Below are positions 60,900 to 64,000 of a stretch of 64,000 bases of DNA, one piece after another. The notes beneath the pieces are model-generated. The model made no database searches. It was not told the DNA's origin and saw only the letters and a list, made by a program, of their open reading frames with translations. Position numbers and translations under genes: made by a program. Where the stretch lies: positions 248,001 to 312,000 of the forward strand of contig NZ_JACJOF010000038.1 of assembly GCF_014695395.1 (NCBI RefSeq). Direction: 5' to 3'. The DNA comes from Nodosilinea sp. FACHB-131. Its GTDB lineage: Bacteria > Cyanobacteriota > Cyanobacteriia > Phormidesmidales > Phormidesmidaceae. Positions within the stretch are counted from its first letter, which is position 1. Each line of letters opens with the position of its first letter.

Positions 60900-61795
60900 G
60901 GTGTAACTTCCAATGGGGGTGCGCCGGTAACGCCCACCTCAAGGCGCACGATCTGGGCTGGCTCAATACCCCCCGGTGGCGGCAAAAACATGCCCCCATT
61001 GTTGACAACGTACAAGTCTGTGCCGTGAAAGGCTACGGCCGTACAGCCAGTGACACCCTGCTCAGACTGGGCAATAATCGTCGTTCGACCGTTGGGAGCG
61101 ATGCGCAGCACGCTGTTGTAGACATGGGTTGCCCCGTAGAGGTTGCCGTGGGCATCAAAGGCGAAGTCATCAATGTTAGTGCTCGATACAAAGATCTCGG
61201 GCGCTTGGGGTGCCAAATTGTGGTCTAGGGGAATGCGCAGCAGCAGCTTTTGCTGAGTATTTGACACGTATAGAACATTCCCAAATCGCTTTAGCCCGTT
61301 GGCGGCTGGGAAGGGATCATTGTTGTCGCTACGGGCCAGCAAAGGGTGCTCTAGCCAAAGTTTAGCGGCCTTGGTTGCCAGTTCAAAGACCCAGATCGCT
61401 CCTCTATAAGAGTCGGCCATGAGGTATAAGTCGGGTGCAATTGCTGTAATGCCATTGAGAAAAGCGCTCTCTGGAACAGTTTGCAACGACTGAACTGTTC
61501 CCTGCGTTAGCGTTGCAATAAACGGCACGCCCTCCGCATTCCACCCGTTGACCAGAAGGCTGTCTGACCCAACGACGACAATGCCCGTGACTTTGCCATC
61601 CAACTTGGCATATTGAGTGAGGTTGCGATTGGTGTCGAGCTTAAAGATTTCGCCGGCTTCGTGGCTGGTGACAAAGATGTCGCCATTAGGGGCGATCGCG
61701 AGATTTTCTAAAAATGTATTGACAGGAAAAGTCGCTAGAGATTGAGCTGGAACTAGCTCAACAGGTGTATTGGCATAGAGATCTGGAAGGGGCAT
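60896..61795 (-). CDS. SMP-30/gluconolactonase-like beta-propeller protein
   Basis: 299 residues from the ATG at 61795 (MPLPDLYANTPVELVP); a GTG at 61834 could add 13 residues. Repeated beta-propeller blades: NLAIAPNGDIFVTSHEAGEI, FAFDAHGNLYGATHVYNSVLRIAPNGRTT. Resembles SMP-30/gluconolactonase or superoxide-reductase-like hydrolases acting on lactones, but a metal site is not certain. Tightly coupled to the ABM gene by a 4-bp overlap. No confident signal peptide. Confidence 0.75.
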   Translation of the reverse strand: MPLPDLYANTPVELVPAQSLATFPVNTFLENLAIAPNGDIFVTSHEAGEIFKLDTNRNLTQYAKLDGKVTGIVVVGSDSLLVNGWNAEGVPFIATLTQGTVQSLQTVPESAFLNGITAIAPDLYLMADSYRGAIWVFELATKAAKLWLEHPLLARSDNNDPFPAANGLKRFGNVLYVSNTQQKLLLRIPLDHNLAPQAPEIFVSSTNIDDFAFDAHGNLYGATHVYNSVLRIAPNGRTTIIAQSEQGVTGCTAVAFHGTDLYVVNNGGMFLPPPGGIEPAQIVRLEVGVTGAPPLEVTP

Positions 61796-61959
61796 AGCTA
61801 CAGCGCAGAATAGAACACAGTTTGGGCGTCTCACATATTGCTGAGTTGATGTTGGCGCACAATCAACAAATAGTCATGTATCCTACCCAACAAAACAGAG
61901 CAGTTCTTGGTTTAGGCGATCGCGTCTTCGTGAGAGATGCCGTAGCATGATCTAAACAG

Positions 61960-62406
61960 TTAAGTCAGAATCAAAGGTGCTAACGCTGGAGCCATCAGCA
62001 TTTCAAACTCTAAATTTGTAGCGCTGACAATGTTTTCCACGATTTTGCCGTTGAGAATGCGCATAACGTGGGTCTCGTGAAAGGTAATGATGCGATCGCT
62101 TTTAGGAATTCCGAAATAGTCTTTTACATGCTGCTGAAAGGACTTGAATCGCACCACAACGCGATCGCCTGCCGCAAAACTATCTTCGATAACCAAGGGT
62201 TCCACATCGGGAAAGGCAGCGTAGAAGTCAGAAAATACCTGAGTGTATTCTGCAATGCCATTGATGGGGCCGCTAGGCTTCAGGCCAGTAGTTATCTGCA
62301 CGTTTTCGTCGAGCAATTCTGCCGCAATGCTCATATTGCCTCTTCCCAAAAAATGGGTGACAAAGCGATGGGCAATTGCCAGGTTCTGGGCTTCTACCTC
62401 AGTCAT
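61960..62406 (-). CDS. SnoaL-like polyketide-cyclase/ester-cyclase fold protein
   Basis: 148 residues with the NTF2/SnoaL fold: RFVTHFLGRGNMSIAAELLDENV, FSDFYAAFPDVEPLVIEDSFAAGDRVVVRF. It lies first in the minus-strand cluster, 164 bp before the SMP-30-like gene, and 89 bp from the divergent LysR gene. Ester-cyclase-type proteins rearrange or bind small cyclic ligands; no substrate can be named. Confidence 0.85.
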   Translation of the reverse strand: MTEVEAQNLAIAHRFVTHFLGRGNMSIAAELLDENVQITTGLKPSGPINGIAEYTQVFSDFYAAFPDVEPLVIEDSFAAGDRVVVRFKSFQQHVKDYFGIPKSDRIITFHETHVMRILNGKIVENIVSATNLEFEMLMAPALAPLILT

Positions 62407-62462
62407 GGTTTATTTTCCTTAACGCCTTGAACCCACGATAGAGGCAGGACTAAAATAAATCA

Positions 62463-62484
62463 AATTGATAATAAAGATACAATT
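62463..62484. promoter_or_regulatory. LysR-type operator candidate
   Basis: AATTG-N12-CAATT dyad (62463-62467 and 62480-62484) in the 89-base gap between the divergent SnoaL gene and the LysR regulator. LysR proteins commonly bind AT-rich dyads (T-N11-A type) between divergent genes, so it is a plausible autoregulatory/target site. Confidence 0.55.
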
Positions 62485-62495
62485 CATCAACGAGA

Positions 62496-63413
62496 ATGAT
62501 TAACTTGGGAGCTATTGATCTCAATCTGCTGGTGGCGTTTGAGGCGCTGTATGCTTCGAAAAGCGTCACGGTGGCGGCTCAGAGTCTGCATGTCGGGCAG
62601 CCCGCCATGAGCGCAAGCTTGGGCCGGTTACGATCGCTCTTTGGTGACGATCTGTTTGTGCGGGTAGGGCGAGAGATGCGACCTACTGCAAAGGCGAATG
62701 CGATCGCCCCCCAAGTTACCGCTGCTTTAGATACCATTCGAGTGACCCTGGCAGATCCGCAAGCCTTCACTCCGCTCAGTTCGCAACGGGTGTTTACCCT
62801 AGCCACGTCTGACTATTTTGCCAGCTTAATTTTGCCAAAAATGCTGAGCGCTTTTAAGCAACAAGCGCCATATATCGATCTGCGCTTAACTACTGTCGAA
62901 AAAGAGTCATTTGTAGAGTTAATTGAAGGAGAGATTGTCGATTTGGCACTGGGGACGTTTGCAAATTTGCCCAGCCATATTCTTGACGAAAACCTCCTGA
63001 TAGAGCGGTTTCTAGGAGTATGTCGATTAAATCATCCTGCCCTTGAGAATGGCAAAGTTAGCCTAGAGCAATTTGTTGCGTTTCCCCACGCACTCTTTAC
63101 GCTGCGGCGGGATGCTAGCGGCATTATTGACCAACTTTTAGCCGAGCAAGGGCTACAGCGACGCGTTGCGCTGACGGTGCCCTACTGGTTCGCACTACCA
63201 ACGGCGATCGCCGCCTCTGATCTCATCGCCGCCATTCCCTCCTGCCTGGAGCAGCACTTTCTCCAGTACTATCCCCTACAGGTCTTTGAGCTTCCCCTTG
63301 AGGTGCCCCACTGGGCAATCTCAATGGCCTGGAGCAAACTCAGCAATCGCGACTCTGCCAATCTTTGGCTGCGGCAAACTATTCAAGCGGTCTGTCAAGC
63401 TATCGAGATTTAA
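62496..63413 (+). CDS. LysR family transcriptional regulator
   Basis: 305 residues. N-terminal winged helix-turn-helix (LNLLVAFEALYASKSVTVAAQSLHVGQPAMSASLGRLRSLFGDDLFVR read in parts), then a periplasmic-binding-type effector domain (ATSDYFASLILPKMLSAFKQQ). Similar to the NodD/NahR subgroup rather than the NtcB/CbbR types. Divergent from the five-gene minus-strand cluster, so it is the likely local regulator. Its stop is 2 bp before the next ATG, forming an operon with the hydrolase. Confidence 0.92.
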   Translation: MINLGAIDLNLLVAFEALYASKSVTVAAQSLHVGQPAMSASLGRLRSLFGDDLFVRVGREMRPTAKANAIAPQVTAALDTIRVTLADPQAFTPLSSQRVFTLATSDYFASLILPKMLSAFKQQAPYIDLRLTTVEKESFVELIEGEIVDLALGTFANLPSHILDENLLIERFLGVCRLNHPALENGKVSLEQFVAFPHALFTLRRDASGIIDQLLAEQGLQRRVALTVPYWFALPTAIAASDLIAAIPSCLEQHFLQYYPLQVFELPLEVPHWAISMAWSKLSNRDSANLWLRQTIQAVCQAIEI

Positions 63414-63415
63414 CT

Positions 63416-64000
63416 ATGAATCAAGGCATTCAATCAGTGCTTAGAGGGGCGGTTGAGCTAACACTGGCCCAGGCTCAGATGCCCGGAGCGGCGATCGCCA
63501 TCTGTATAGAAGGCAAGCCCTCGTTCACTATGGGCATGGGGCATCAAGACCTGAGCCAGACGATACCGCTCTCCATCGACGCCAGCTTCTATATCTACAG
63601 CGTGACTAAATCGCTCATTGCGGCGGCGGTTCTACACCAAGTCAGCGAAGGATGCCTTGGTCTAGACGCACCTATTCAAGATTATTGGTCAGATTTTCCA
63701 GTCGCAACGCCCATTACCCTGCGTCAGATTCTCAGCCATAGCAGCGGCTTACCCGATTACGGCGGTCTGCCGGCTTACAACGAAGCTGTAAAAGCAACCC
63801 CCAGTGCTCCCTGGTCGCCCGAGTCTTTTCTTGAGGTGGCCTCTAGTCGAGGATTGCTGTTTGACCCTGGCCAGAGCTGGTCCTATTCCAACATTGGCTA
63901 TTTAGCGCTCAAGCTGCTGCTAGAGAAGGTCACCGGGCAACCTATGCAGGACCATTTAGACAAGCTATTCTTGGCACCCTTGGGCTTGAAGCAGACCTTT
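63416..64000 (+). CDS. Beta-lactamase-family serine hydrolase, N-terminal part
   Basis: 195 residues visible; the gene continues past the right edge. A class C/esterase-type beta-lactamase fold: SxxK motif SVTK with Ser62 and Lys65, and YSN at 157-159. Opening segments AQAQMPGAAIAICIEGK and LSHSSGLPDYGG are typical of this family of penicillin-binding-like hydrolases and esterases. No signal peptide, so probably cytoplasmic. Starts 2 bp after the LysR stop, suggesting coexpression and perhaps hydrolysis of a lactone or ester produced by the divergent cluster. Confidence 0.88.
   Translation, partial: MNQGIQSVLRGAVELTLAQAQMPGAAIAICIEGKPSFTMGMGHQDLSQTIPLSIDASFYIYSVTKSLIAAAVLHQVSEGCLGLDAPIQDYWSDFPVATPITLRQILSHSSGLPDYGGLPAYNEAVKATPSAPWSPESFLEVASSRGLLFDPGQSWSYSNIGYLALKLLLEKVTGQPMQDHLDKLFLAPLGLKQTF

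Noticed and set aside
1-64000. tRNA, rRNA, CRISPR arrays, insertion sequences
   Set aside because: No T-loop consensus in a cloverleaf context, no regular repeat-spacer pattern and no transposase reading frames were found.

Overview
The window is a cyanobacterial chromosome segment. The palindrome GCGATCGC (HIP1) recurs throughout, and the gene set includes photosynthesis and cyanobacteria-typical genes: chlM, ndhD, ftrV, a DICT-domain kinase, a PTPA-CTERM protein, a DUF4327-like protein and SLH proteins. GC is fairly high for the phylum. The mix suggests a filamentous Leptolyngbya/Nodosilinea-type organism, which is an inference. No rRNA, tRNA, CRISPR array or intact insertion sequence was seen.

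Layout. 1-6.7 kb: partial glpD (minus), a copper P-type ATPase, a fructosamine-kinase/M16-peptidase pair and a GH24 lysozyme. 7-14.7 kb: a 1281-residue PAS/GAF/GGDEF/EAL protein, a solute-binding-like protein, ftrV, small conserved genes, chlM and purE. 15-23 kb: an ammonium transporter behind a perfect NtcA box, a DICT/GAF histidine kinase, a GTPase, a PTPA-CTERM exported protein and a GAF-LuxR regulator. 23-30 kb: a sulfite-oxidase-like enzyme, a 50-residue zinc ribbon, ndhD, thrB, an SLH protein and thrS. 30-45.5 kb: housekeeping genes (PP2C phosphatase, pseudouridine synthase, TPR protein, serA, prmA, DUF39 homocysteine-type protein, hemW, MOSC, mutS) with interspersed repeats and one possible structured RNA.

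45.5-49.95 kb is a visibly AT-richer accessory island between mutS and a urate-hydroxylase-like gene. It carries a CPBP membrane protease divergent from a histidine kinase/response regulator pair, followed by gene wrecks: a frameshifted GNAT acetyltransferase and a Uma2 remnant. 50-58.9 kb: an HpxO-like monooxygenase, a small secreted peptide with a PatX/PatS-like tail, a TPR protein with a probable pseudokinase domain, a DCC protein, an LPPGLQR-repeat protein, a large GAF protein and ffh. 59-64 kb: a five-gene minus-strand cluster (SnoaL, SMP-30-like, ABM-membrane protein and two SDRs lacking the catalytic Tyr), divergent from a LysR regulator and a beta-lactamase-family hydrolase cut by the window end.

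The best candidates for new biology are the paired non-canonical SDR cluster, the CPBP/two-component island, the PatX-like peptide, the stem-closed RNA candidate at 34.5 kb, and the cyanobacteriochrome-like GAF in the c-di-GMP enzyme. All functions are inferred by reading motifs; no database search was possible.
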